This document shows, in pieces, positions 8,617 to 16,500 of a stretch of DNA of 64,000 nucleotides. Location: the NCBI GenBank assembly GCA_016191815.1, contig JACPVI010000076.1, forward strand, positions 1-64,000, given 5' to 3'. This DNA is from Myxococcales bacterium. Lineage in GTDB: Bacteria; Myxococcota; Myxococcia; Myxococcales; Myxococcaceae. Position 1 is the first letter of the stretch. Each line of letters starts with the position of its first letter. The position numbers and the translations under genes are program-made. The notes beneath the pieces were generated by a model. It saw only the letters and a program-made list of their open reading frames with translations, had not been told where the DNA came from and ran no database searches.

Positions 8617-10086
8617 TCAGTTGCAGGTGAACAGGGCGTTGCAGGTGCCCGAGCAACACTGGGCGCTCAACAGGCAGCCGCCCCCGGAGAGGATGCAGCA
8701 GGTGCCCGACTGGCACTGCCCGGAGCAGCAGTCGCTGCTGGAGGTGCAGGAGGTGCCTGAATACTTGCAGCACTTGCTTCCGCTGCAGGTGCCCTCGCAA
8801 CACTCCGAGGCGGAGGTGCAGGCCGCCGCCAGCGCCTTGCAGCAGACGCCTCCGGTACAGCCGCCGCTGCAGCAGTCGGAGGGAACGCCGCAAGAGGCGC
8901 TGAGCGGCTTGCAGCAGGTGCCCGCAGTGCAGGTGCCGCCGCAGCACTCGGTGCCGGATCCGCAGCTGGCCCCGTTGCCGCGGCAGCACTGTCCCCCCTG
9001 GCAGCTTCCACCGCAGCACTCGGCGCCGCCGGCGCAGGAGCCGCCGTTGGGCTTGCAGCACAGCCCGCCGGTGCAGGCGCCCCCGCAGCAGTCGGCGCCG
9101 GAACTGCAGGCCGCGCCGTTGGCCTTGCAGCAGAGGCCGCCGGTGCACGCGCCGCCGCAGCACTCACCGCCCGCGCCACAGGAGGCGCCGGTGGGCTTGC
9201 AGCACAGCCCTCCGGTACAAGCGCCGCCGCAGCATTCGGTCCCGGAGGCGCAGGAGCTTCCGCTGGCCTTGCAACAACGCCCGCCGGCGCAGGCCACCCC
9301 TCCACAGCAGTCGCCGGCTCCCTCGCAAGCGCTCCCCAACGGACCGCAGTCGCAGAGGTTGGCCGTGCACCCGCCGGAGCAACACTCGGCGGCGCTGGAG
9401 CAACCCTGGCCGGGCTTGGTGCAGCACTGCGAGGACGCCGAGCACACCTCGCCCGCGCAGCAGGAGGAACTGGTGGAGCAGCTCGCACCCGGCTCTCCGC
9501 AGGTCGGTGCGCAAAGGCCGTTCGAGCAGAAGCCCGAGCAGCAGTCGGTGAAGAGCGTGCATGCGGAGCCGTTGGCGCGGCAGGCCCGGCAAACTCCCCG
9601 GTAGCAGAGCAGCGCCGGACAGCAGCCGGCGCCGCAGGTCTCCCCGTCGGCCTGGCACGCCGCGCAGACTCCATTGTTGCAGCGAAGGCTGCAGCAGTCC
9701 TGGATGCTGGTACAGGCCGCTCCGCCGCGGCCGCAGCTGCCCGCGTCGGTGGAACCACCGCCGTCCTTGCCGCCGTCCGGCTCGCCTCCGTCGGAGGAAC
9801 CGCCGCCTCCTCCCGAGCCACCGCCTCCGCCGCCTCCGGTGCCGCCTCCGCTCTTGAGGCAAAGGCCGCCCGAGCAGACTTCGCTGCCGGGGCACACCGT
9901 GCACTCCGCGCCGTTCGTCCCGCACTCGGTATTCAGCTGTCCGGCGCGGCAGTTTCCGGAAGTGTCACAGCAACCGCTGCAGCTTCCTGGCCCGCACCGC
10001 CGCGAGTTTCCACAGCCTGGCGCCAGCCACAGGGCCGCCACCCACAGAGCCGCGACGACGGGGACGCTTCGCACGCGGATTGCCAC
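8617..10086 (-). CDS. Secreted protein with tandem knottin-like Cys repeats
   Basis: This encodes 489 residues from a GTG start; a second GTG a few codons downstream is also possible. Residues 7-24 form a signal sequence ending LAPGC, which may be a weak lipobox. A Cys-containing head is followed by a Gly/Ser/Asp linker (about 80-116). About 15 tandem repeats then run to the C-terminus with a period near 24 residues and the pattern C-x6-C-x5-CC-x3-C-x4-C, for example CCKPTGASCGAGGECCGGAC. This spacing is that of inhibitor-cystine-knot frameworks. No enzyme motif is visible. It is divergent from moxR (160 bp between starts) and sits beside another Cys-rich lipoprotein, from which it is separated by 119 bp. 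The role is unknown. Confidence 0.8.
   Translation of the reverse strand: MAIRVRSVPVVAALWVAALWLAPGCGNSRRCGPGSCSGCCDTSGNCRAGQLNTECGTNGAECTVCPGSEVCSGGLCLKSGGGTGGGGGGGSGGGGGSSDGGEPDGGKDGGGSTDAGSCGRGGAACTSIQDCCSLRCNNGVCAACQADGETCGAGCCPALLCYRGVCRACRANGSACTLFTDCCSGFCSNGLCAPTCGEPGASCSTSSSCCAGEVCSASSQCCTKPGQGCSSAAECCSGGCTANLCDCGPLGSACEGAGDCCGGVACAGGRCCKASGSSCASGTECCGGACTGGLCCKPTGASCGAGGECCGGACTGGLCCKANGAACSSGADCCGGACTGGLCCKPNGGSCAGGAECCGGSCQGGQCCRGNGASCGSGTECCGGTCTAGTCCKPLSASCGVPSDCCSGGCTGGVCCKALAAACTSASECCEGTCSGSKCCKYSGTSCTSSSDCCSGQCQSGTCCILSGGGCLLSAQCCSGTCNALFTCN
8620..9714 (-). repeat. About 15 tandem in-frame repeats of roughly 72 bp
   Basis: The repeats encode the 24-residue Cys units of the knottin-like protein. 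Central copies are nearly identical at the protein level (ECCGGACTGGLCCK recurs), while the outer copies are diverged. This suggests expansion by internal duplication. Confidence 0.8.
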
Positions 10087-10246
10087 TCTACCGCAGTCGG
10101 ACGGCCCGGGCCGTCACCCACCCCTCCCGGCGGGCAGAGGAGCTTGGCGGAATTTCGCTCCGTGCCCAAGGTTGCCTGCCCGCTAGCCGAAAGCGAGCCG
10201 CATGAGCCCTGGCCCATCGAGCGCCGGCCGACTACAAGTGGTCCCC

Positions 10247-11263
10247 ATGGAAGACGCAGCAGAGAAGGCGGAACCAAAGGGGGACGACCTCCGCTCGGTC
10301 GAGGAGCTGGCCTCCGCGCGGAAGAAAATCCTCGAGCAGATCGAAAAACGGGTGGTGGGCCAGCGCGAGGTGGTGGACCACCTCCTCGTCTCGCTCTTCT
10401 CCCGCGGCCACTGCCTCTTCGTGGGCGTGCCGGGCCTGGCGAAGACGCTGCTCATCTCCACCTTGGCCGACGTGCTCAACCTCTCCTTCAACCGCATCCA
10501 GTTCACTCCCGACTTGATGCCCTCGGACATCACCGGGACCGACATCCTCGAGGAGGACCGCGCCACCGGCCGCCGCGAGTTCCGCTTCGTGCGCGGGCCC
10601 CTCTTCGCCAACATCGTCCTCGCCGACGAGGTGAACCGCACCCCGCCGAAGACCCAAGCCGCGCTCTTGCAGGCGATGCAGGAGTACCGGGTCACCGCCG
10701 GCGGCCGCACCTACCCCTTGGACCTGCCCTTCCTGGTCTTCGCCACCCAAAACCCCATCGAGCAGGAGGGCACCTACCCGCTCCCGGAGGCGCAGCTCGA
10801 CCGCTTCATGTTCCTGGTCGACGTGGGCTACCCCTCCGCGGAGGAGGAAGTGCAGATCGTCAAGACCACCACCGTGGGCACCCAGCCCGCGCTGGAGAAA
10901 GTGCTCTCCCCGGGGCAGATCAGCTCGCTGCAGGATTTGGTGCGGCGGGTGCCGGTGCCCGAGCACGTGGTGCGCTACGCGGTGGAGCTGGTCCGGCACA
11001 CCCGCCCCAAGGAGAACGGCGCCCCGGACTTCATCCAAAGCAACGTGGCCTGGGGAGCGGGGCCGAGGGCGAGCCAGTACCTGGTGATCGGCGCCAAGGC
11101 GCGGGCCATCCTCTCCGGGCGCTTCGCGGCGAGCGTGGACGACATCCGCGCGCTCGCCAAGCCGGTGCTCCGCCACCGGGTGCTCCCCAACTTCCACGCC
11201 GAGTCCGAAGGGGTGACCAGCGTGAAGCTGGTGGAGCAGATCCTCTCCATCGTGAAGGCGTAG
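10247..11263 (+). CDS. MoxR-family AAA+ ATPase
   Basis: This encodes 338 residues from the ATG at 10247; an upstream ATG at 10202 would add 15 residues that look non-conserved. The protein has a Walker A GVPGLAKT at about 60-67, a Walker B VLADEVNR, the MoxR signature ATQNPIEQEGTYPLPEAQLD, and the C-terminal lid domain. MoxR ATPases act as chaperone-like assembly factors, usually with VWA-domain partners encoded downstream. That is the case here: DUF58 begins at the very next base and the BatA-like gene follows. The enzyme is cytoplasmic. The cluster resembles the aerotolerance (Bat) type. Its client is not known. Confidence 0.93.
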   Translation: MEDAAEKAEPKGDDLRSVEELASARKKILEQIEKRVVGQREVVDHLLVSLFSRGHCLFVGVPGLAKTLLISTLADVLNLSFNRIQFTPDLMPSDITGTDILEEDRATGRREFRFVRGPLFANIVLADEVNRTPPKTQAALLQAMQEYRVTAGGRTYPLDLPFLVFATQNPIEQEGTYPLPEAQLDRFMFLVDVGYPSAEEEVQIVKTTTVGTQPALEKVLSPGQISSLQDLVRRVPVPEHVVRYAVELVRHTRPKENGAPDFIQSNVAWGAGPRASQYLVIGAKARAILSGRFAASVDDIRALAKPVLRHRVLPNFHAESEGVTSVKLVEQILSIVKA

Positions 11264-12148
11264 GTGCAGCTGCTCAACGCCCAGACCCTGGCCAGGCTCT
11301 CCGGGGTGAAGTTGCGCGCCCGGGCGGTGATGGAGGGCGTCCTCTCCGGCCTGCACAAGAGCCCCCATCAGGGCCAGAGCGTGGAGTTCTCCGAGCACAA
11401 GGAGTACGCCCCCGGCGACGAGCTGCGCCACCTCGACTGGAAGGCCTTCGGGAAGTTCGACAAGTTCTACATCAAGCGCTTCGAGCACGAGACCAACCTC
11501 CGGGCGGTGATGCTGATCGACGCCTCCGCCTCGATGGGCTACTCGAGCGGCGGGCTCTCCAAGCTGGAGGTGGCAAAGGTGCTGGCCGGCACCTTGGCCT
11601 ACCTGCTGGTGCGCCAGCAGGACGCCGCCGGGCTGGCGGTGACCCACGGCTCTTCTTGCTCGGACCTGCCGCCCCGCTCCGCCGCCGGCCACCTCACCAC
11701 CTTGCTCGAGACGCTCGAGGGCCTCTCCCCCCAAGGCACCACCGACCTCGCCGCCGCCGCCGACCACCTGGCGGAGAAAGTCACCCGCCGCTCGCTCCTC
11801 TGCGTCTTCTCGGACCTCTTCGACGACCGGCCGGACGGGCTCAGGCGCCTGCTCCAGCTCAGGGCGCGGAAGAACGACCTCGCCGTCTTCCATCTCGTGG
11901 ACCCTTCAGAGCTGAGCTTTCCCTTCGATGACCCCACCCTCTTCCTCTCGATGGAGGACGAGCGCCGCCTGGAGGTGAACCCGAGGGAAATCAAGCAGAG
12001 CTACCTCGAAGAGCTTGGCGCCTTCCTCGCCGAGTCGCGGAAGGCGTGCGCGGAGGCGGACGTGGACTACGAGCTGGTCCGCACCGACGAGCCCTTGGAC
12101 TCGGTGCTCTTGCGCTTTCTGGCGCGAAGGCAAGGGAGGCGGCGGTGA
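11264..12148 (+). CDS. DUF58 domain protein (MoxR partner, VWA-like fold)
   Basis: The GTG start directly follows the TAG of moxR with no gap. The 294 residues carry the DUF58 hallmark around EYAPGDELRHLDWKAFGK and a VWA-like metal-site region with DASASMGY (the DxSxS motif). The protein continues through a Rossmann-like VWA domain and has no membrane segment or signal, so it is probably cytoplasmic and works with MoxR. Its TGA overlaps the GTG of the next gene, so moxR, DUF58 and the BatA-like gene are almost certainly one transcript. Confidence 0.92.
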   Translation: MQLLNAQTLARLSGVKLRARAVMEGVLSGLHKSPHQGQSVEFSEHKEYAPGDELRHLDWKAFGKFDKFYIKRFEHETNLRAVMLIDASASMGYSSGGLSKLEVAKVLAGTLAYLLVRQQDAAGLAVTHGSSCSDLPPRSAAGHLTTLLETLEGLSPQGTTDLAAAADHLAEKVTRRSLLCVFSDLFDDRPDGLRRLLQLRARKNDLAVFHLVDPSELSFPFDDPTLFLSMEDERRLEVNPREIKQSYLEELGAFLAESRKACAEADVDYELVRTDEPLDSVLLRFLARRQGRRR

Positions 12149-14238
12149 CTTTCGCCAATCCCTGGCTGCTCCTCGGGGCCAGCGCCGCCCTCGTCCCGCT
12201 ACTGGTGCACCTGTTCGACCGGCGGCGGCCGAGGCCGCACCCTTTCGGGGCCATCTCCTTCGTGCTCCGGAGCCAGCGGCGCACCGCCTCGAGGCTCAAG
12301 CTCAAGCGGCTCATCCTCTATTGCCTGCGGACGCTCATCCTCCTCGCCTTGCCTGTGGCCCTCGCGCGGCCGGAGTGGAGGCGGGAGGTCGGGGCCTCGG
12401 CCTCGGCGCGGGGTCCGGCGGCCACCTCCATCGTCCTCGACTCCTCGCTGTCGATGCGCTGGTCCGACGGCAAGTCGCTCTTCCTGCGCGGCCGCGAGGA
12501 GGCGCGCGAGGCCTTGAGGGACCTCCTCCCCGAGGAGCCCGCCAACGTCGTCCTGTGCGGGCCCCTGGTGAGCCCACCGCCTCCTCCCACCTCCGACCGG
12601 GCGCAGCTTAGGGCCCAACTCGACGAAGCCGAGCCGAGCTACGGGCCCTCCGACCTTGTGCGGTGCATGGAGCTGGGGGCGCGCTCCTTGGAGGAGAGCC
12701 CGCTGCCTTCGAAGCGGCTGGTGGTCATCTCCGACTTCACCCAGGGCTCGCTCAGGCTCGAGGCTCCCCCGCCCACGGTGGCCGGGCCCAAGGGAGAGCG
12801 AATTCGCCCGGAGGTGGTGCTTCGGGACGCCGCCCGAGGGGAGCAGGCCCTTCCCAACCGCGCGGTGGTGGACCTCAAGGTAGAACCCGCCCTGCAGGTC
12901 GGCCCGAGGGCTTTCCAGTTCACCTTCACGGTGCGGAACTTCTCCTCGGAGCCGGTGAAGGACCTCGAGGCCTCGCTCAAGGTGGAGGGCCAGGTGGTGG
13001 CCAAAGGGTTTCTGGACATCTCCGGGGGAGGGACCGCCCAGAAGTCGCTCACCCACCGCTTCGACTCGGGCGGCCTCTTCACCGGGGAAGTCTCCATCTC
13101 CGCCGACGCCTTGGCCGAGGACGACCGGCGGGCCTTCGTCTTGAACGCTCCCAAGGAGCTGCGGGCGCTGGTGGTGAACGGGTCGCCGAGCACGGTGCGC
13201 TACCGGGACGAGGCCTTCTTCGTGGAGGCGGCGCTCACCGCCCCTGGCTCGCCGCTTCACGCCGCCGTGCGGGACGTGGACTCCGCCTTCCGGGAGGACT
13301 TCTCCAGCTACCAGGTGGTGCTCCTGCTCAACGTCCCGGCGCCCACCAAGGAGCAATCCGAGCGGCTAGGCGAGTACGTGCGGCAAGGAGGGAGCCTGTT
13401 CCTCTCGATGGGAGACAACGTCGCGCCGGAGACCTACAACCAGCGGCTGGGCGCTGTGTTGCCGCGGCGGCTGAGAGACGTGAAGACGTCGGTGGACCCT
13501 TCGGAGCTGGACGCCGCCGCCCGGGCCGCCAAGCTGGCCAACTTCTCCTCGGAGCACCCGGTGTTCACGCCTTTCACCGGCAGGGCCCGGGAAGGACTGA
13601 TGAGCTCGCGCTTCTACCGATACGTGCTGCTCGAGGCCGAAGCGGTGCAAAAGGGGGAGATAGGGGCGGTGCTGGCCACCCTGGAGGACGGGGCGCCCGC
13701 GGTGGCGGTGGCGGCGAGGGGCCGGGGGAGGGTGATGCTCTTCACCTCCACCGTGGACCGCGACTGGGGGGACTTCGCCATCCGCACCAGCTTCCTCCCG
13801 CTGATGCAGCGCTTCTGCGCCTTCCTGGCCGGCTCTCTCGATGAGCGCGAGGAGCATCGGCCGAGGGTGGGAGAGACCTTGTCCCTCCGGCTGCCAAAGG
13901 AGCCAGAGGTGGAGAGGGTGGCGTCGCCCTCCGGCGGGGAGGTGCCGCTCTCATCGGAACCCGACGGGCCGGTGCAAGTCGGCCCCATCGCGGAGCCGGG
14001 AGTGCACACCGCGTTCGACTCTTCGGGTCGGCCCCTCGCCGCCTTCGCCGCGGTGCTGGACCCCTCGGAGAGCGACCTCACCCGCATCCGCCGGGAGGAG
14101 CTGACCCAGCACTTCGGGGAGGACACGGTCCGCACCGCCGGGGGCCAAGGCGCGGAGAGGAAGGCGCCATTCTGGACCTGGCTCATCGTGGCCGCGGCGG
14201 CGGCCTTCCTCCTGGAGGGAGTGCTGCTTCGTAGGTGA
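12145..14238 (+). CDS. BatA/VWA-like membrane protein
   Basis: This encodes 697 residues from the GTG that overlaps the DUF58 stop (GTGA) and has GGGAGG upstream. It begins with the N-terminal double-transmembrane region typical of BatA proteins (FANPWLLLGASAALVPLLVH, then LYCLRTLILLALPVALARPE). A VWA domain with DSSLSMRW (DxSxS) follows, then beta-rich domains and a glutamine-amidotransferase-like section near LGEYVRQGGSLFLSMGDN. The last helix (WLIVAAAAAFLLEGVLLRR) anchors the C-terminus. Together with MoxR and DUF58 it forms the usual inner-membrane complex of this family. The physiological role is inferred from the family only. Confidence 0.88.
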   Translation: MTFANPWLLLGASAALVPLLVHLFDRRRPRPHPFGAISFVLRSQRRTASRLKLKRLILYCLRTLILLALPVALARPEWRREVGASASARGPAATSIVLDSSLSMRWSDGKSLFLRGREEAREALRDLLPEEPANVVLCGPLVSPPPPPTSDRAQLRAQLDEAEPSYGPSDLVRCMELGARSLEESPLPSKRLVVISDFTQGSLRLEAPPPTVAGPKGERIRPEVVLRDAARGEQALPNRAVVDLKVEPALQVGPRAFQFTFTVRNFSSEPVKDLEASLKVEGQVVAKGFLDISGGGTAQKSLTHRFDSGGLFTGEVSISADALAEDDRRAFVLNAPKELRALVVNGSPSTVRYRDEAFFVEAALTAPGSPLHAAVRDVDSAFREDFSSYQVVLLLNVPAPTKEQSERLGEYVRQGGSLFLSMGDNVAPETYNQRLGAVLPRRLRDVKTSVDPSELDAAARAAKLANFSSEHPVFTPFTGRAREGLMSSRFYRYVLLEAEAVQKGEIGAVLATLEDGAPAVAVAARGRGRVMLFTSTVDRDWGDFAIRTSFLPLMQRFCAFLAGSLDEREEHRPRVGETLSLRLPKEPEVERVASPSGGEVPLSSEPDGPVQVGPIAEPGVHTAFDSSGRPLAAFAAVLDPSESDLTRIRREELTQHFGEDTVRTAGGQGAERKAPFWTWLIVAAAAAFLLEGVLLRR

Positions 14239-14265
14239 GTGCCAGCCTGCGATAGGGTGTCGGCG

Positions 14266-15351
14266 ATGGACGAGCTTCGCCGCCAGTGCGCGAGGATGCT
14301 GATGGTCGGGTTCATGGGCCGCGACCCGGACGCCGACTTCCACGCGCTGGTGGAGGAGGGAATCTTTGGCGCCGTCCTCTTCCGGCGGAACTTCGAGAGT
14401 CCCCGCGAGGCGGCCGGGTTGTGCCGCGCGCTCAAGGAGCGGGCCGCTCGCCCCTTCCTCCTGGGGGTGGACCAGGAGGGCGGCCGGGTGGCGCGGCTGC
14501 GCGGGCCGCCCTTCACTGCCTTGCCCCCCATGCGGGAGATTGGCGCCAAAGCTGACGCTGCGCTGGCGGAGCGCGTCGGGCGGTTGCTCGCCTTCGAGCT
14601 GCGGGCGGTGGGCTTCGACTGGGACTTCGCGCCGGTCCTCGACGTGGACACCAACCCGCAAAACCCGGTCATCGGCGACCGCGCGTTCGGCGCGGGGCCG
14701 GAGCTGGTGTCGAAGATGGGCCTTGCCCTCTCGCGCGGGCTGGAGGGGAGCGGAGTGGCCTCCTGCGCCAAACACTTCCCGGGACACGGAGACACCGTGC
14801 AGGACTCGCACCTGGTGCTTCCGCGCCTGCCACACGGGCTCGAGCGGCTGAGGAAAGTGGAGCTGCCTCCCTTCGCGGACTATGCGAGGGCTCATCTCGC
14901 CTCGGTGATGACCGCGCACGTGATTTTCGAGGCGGTGGACCATGCGGTGCCCGCCACCATGAGCCGGAAGGCCGTGGACGGCATCCTCCGACGCGAGCTG
15001 GGGTTTGGCGGCGTGGTGGTGAGCGACGACTTGGAGATGAAGGCCATCGTCGACCACTACTCGGTGGGCGAGGCCGCGGTGGCCTCGGCCGTCGCGGGGG
15101 CGGACTTGCTCCTCGTGTGCCACCGGGCGGCGGCGCAGCGGGAGGCCATCGAGGGGTTGGTAAGGGCGGTGGAGTCGGGCCGGTTGAGCCGCTCCCGAGT
15201 CGAGGAGGCGAATCGGCGGCTCGATTTCCTGGAGCGGCGCTTCTCCCATCCCGCCGAGGACCGCTGGTCGACGCTGGGCAACGCGGAGCACCGCGAGCTG
15301 GCCCGGGGACTCTCCGCCCAGGAGGTGGGCGAAGACCCGACCGAATCGTGA
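14266..15351 (+). CDS. nagZ: Beta-N-acetylhexosaminidase, GH3 family
   Basis: This encodes 361 residues, starting at the ATG at 14266, 28 bp after the BatA-like gene. The GH3 core has LLGVDQEGGRVARL, the signature KHFPGHGDTVQDSH (K169-H170...), and VVSDDLEMKAI carrying the nucleophile Asp near 254-255. NagZ removes N-acetylglucosamine from muropeptides during peptidoglycan recycling. The protein lacks a signal peptide, which agrees with the usual cytoplasmic location. Its place behind the MoxR-BatA genes again points to envelope maintenance. The C-terminus (ARGLSAQEVGEDPTES) is short and polar. Confidence 0.93.
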   Translation: MDELRRQCARMLMVGFMGRDPDADFHALVEEGIFGAVLFRRNFESPREAAGLCRALKERAARPFLLGVDQEGGRVARLRGPPFTALPPMREIGAKADAALAERVGRLLAFELRAVGFDWDFAPVLDVDTNPQNPVIGDRAFGAGPELVSKMGLALSRGLEGSGVASCAKHFPGHGDTVQDSHLVLPRLPHGLERLRKVELPPFADYARAHLASVMTAHVIFEAVDHAVPATMSRKAVDGILRRELGFGGVVVSDDLEMKAIVDHYSVGEAAVASAVAGADLLLVCHRAAAQREAIEGLVRAVESGRLSRSRVEEANRRLDFLERRFSHPAEDRWSTLGNAEHRELARGLSAQEVGEDPTES

Positions 15352-15403
15352 GGGCTTCGGGCGGCCCGGTCCGGGCCGGCGTGACGGCGAATCGGCTGAA
15401 TGG

Positions 15404-15910
15404 TCAGGGAGCGGCGACTCCCAGGCCCGGCGGCTGAGGGCGCGACGGCTTCACCGGCGCAAGCGAGAGGTCGACGTTCTGGAACACCACCTCTCCCTCT
15501 CCCTGGAAGGTGAGCGGGTTTTTCTCGTAGGCGGCCTGACCGACCACCTGGCCCTTCTCGTCCAGGGCGAGGGAGCAGATGTGGCCCTGGGCGCCCTGGG
15601 GAGTGAAGACTTCGAGGAAGAAGCCATCCGGCAGCTCCGGCGGAAGGTCGGTGGCGCCGAACTGGGAGATGGTGGCTGAGCCGCAGGCCTCCTTGGCCAC
15701 GTAGATGACGTAGCGCCTGGCCTTCACTCGGCTGCGGTCGAGCTTCCCGAACAGCTCCACCTCCGCGTACTCGGGGAGGGCGGCGTTCGGGAGAGCAGGC
15801 GCTGGCGCAGGCGCCGGGGCGGGCGCGGGGGCCTGCTTGGAGGCGGCTTCCTCGCGGCGGCAGCCGGCTCCCATGGAAAGAACGAGCAAGGCGGGCAGGG
15901 CGAGTCTCAT
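15404..15910 (-). CDS. Putative lipoprotein, unknown family
   Basis: This encodes 168 residues from the ATG at 15910; the longer reading frame has no signal. The N-terminus (RLALPALLVLSMGAGCRREE) is a signal ending in a probable lipid-attachment Cys, followed by a (PA)n linker of about eight repeats. A small globular domain follows, with Cys residues in KEACGSATISQF and GHICSLALDEKG. No family was recognised. It lies 10 bp downstream of the selenoprotein stop on the same strand and so is probably co-transcribed with it. The two periplasmic cysteines could form a disulfide, but nothing proves a link to the redox neighbour. Confidence 0.7.
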   Translation of the reverse strand: MRLALPALLVLSMGAGCRREEAASKQAPAPAPAPAPAPALPNAALPEYAEVELFGKLDRSRVKARRYVIYVAKEACGSATISQFGATDLPPELPDGFFLEVFTPQGAQGHICSLALDEKGQVVGQAAYEKNPLTFQGEGEVVFQNVDLSLAPVKPSRPQPPGLGVAAP

Positions 15911-15920
15911 CTGGCGGATC

Positions 15921-16466
15921 CTAGCGAGCCGCGCGCTTGGCGGCCTGCAAGACTTCCTCGGTGGGCGGCACATCGCCGGAGAAGGAGGAGGGGTGGAAGA
16001 GCACCGGCTCGCCGCCGCGCTTCACCACCAAGACTCCACCCTGTTGGAAGGGGTCTCCCTCGATCCAGTAGTGGATGTAGCCGCGGAGGGCCGCGCGGGC
16101 GTAGGCCTTGAGCGCCGGCGGGCGAAGGACGGTGAGGAGCCCGCGGGCGAAGCCCAGCCGCCGGTACGTCTGCTCCTCGGGGTCCACCCACACGTCGGAC
16201 TGGATGCCCGCCCTCCGCCGGAAGCGCGCCGCCTGGCGGACGCTGCCAGTGCCGAGGAACACCAGCCGGGTGCCGGCCGCCCCAAGCTCTTGCTCGTGCG
16301 GGCGGAACTCCGCCGCGTGCGCGAAGCAGAGCATTCAGCCGAAGTGCCGGAGGAACACCAGCACCGCCGGCGCATCCTCCCAGGCGGTGGAGACGCGCAC
16401 CGGCAGCCCGGTGTGATCGCGAAGCTCGATGGCGCCGAGCGCCGAGGTGTCCGGTGCGGAATCCAC
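15921..16466 (-). CDS. Peroxiredoxin-like (AhpC/TSA_2) selenoprotein, Sec44 encoded by TGA
   Basis: The reading frame from the GTG at 16466 runs through an in-frame TGA (16335-16337) to a TAG at 15921, giving 181 residues. Before the TGA it reads EDAPAVLVFLRHFG and after it MLCFAHAAEFRPHEQEL. AhpC/TSA_2 (PRXL2-like) proteins have FLRHFG-C-x-x-C at this point, so the TGA replaces the first redox Cys and creates U44-x-x-C47. The remaining thioredoxin-fold part (FLGTGSVRQAARF; VWVDPEEQTYRRLG) and the C-terminal FHPSSFSGD are intact. A hairpin 25 nt after the TGA fits the bacterial SECIS consensus. GAGG precedes the GTG. The gene lies 34 bp downstream of the GMC oxidoreductase. The family is thought to act in thiol redox or peroxide chemistry; the substrate is unknown. 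A nonsense mutation is the alternative, but it would have to hit exactly this codon. Confidence 0.85.
16298..16316 (-). promoter_or_regulatory. Candidate bacterial SECIS hairpin of the peroxiredoxin-like gene
   Basis: On the minus strand GGCGG-AGTT-CCGCC forms five perfect G-C pairs closing a tetraloop whose second base is G. Two further pairs are possible across a one-base bulge. The loop begins 25 nt after the TGA. Bacterial SECIS elements lie immediately 3' of the UGA, with the loop about 16-37 nt away and a G among the first loop bases, so spacing and loop both fit. Confidence 0.65.
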
Positions 16467-16500
16467 GAGGGCATCCTCGCACGCGCTGGAGAAGGAAGCG

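Noticed and set aside
8620-9714. CRISPR array in the Cys-rich repeat region
   Set aside because: The repeats are contiguous, in frame and coding, without unique spacers.
16335-16337. Sequencing error or simple nonsense mutation instead of Sec in the peroxiredoxin-like gene
   Set aside because: The TGA hits exactly the redox Cys codon, both flanks are intact, the SECIS-like hairpin is at proper spacing, and a second gene shows the same pattern.
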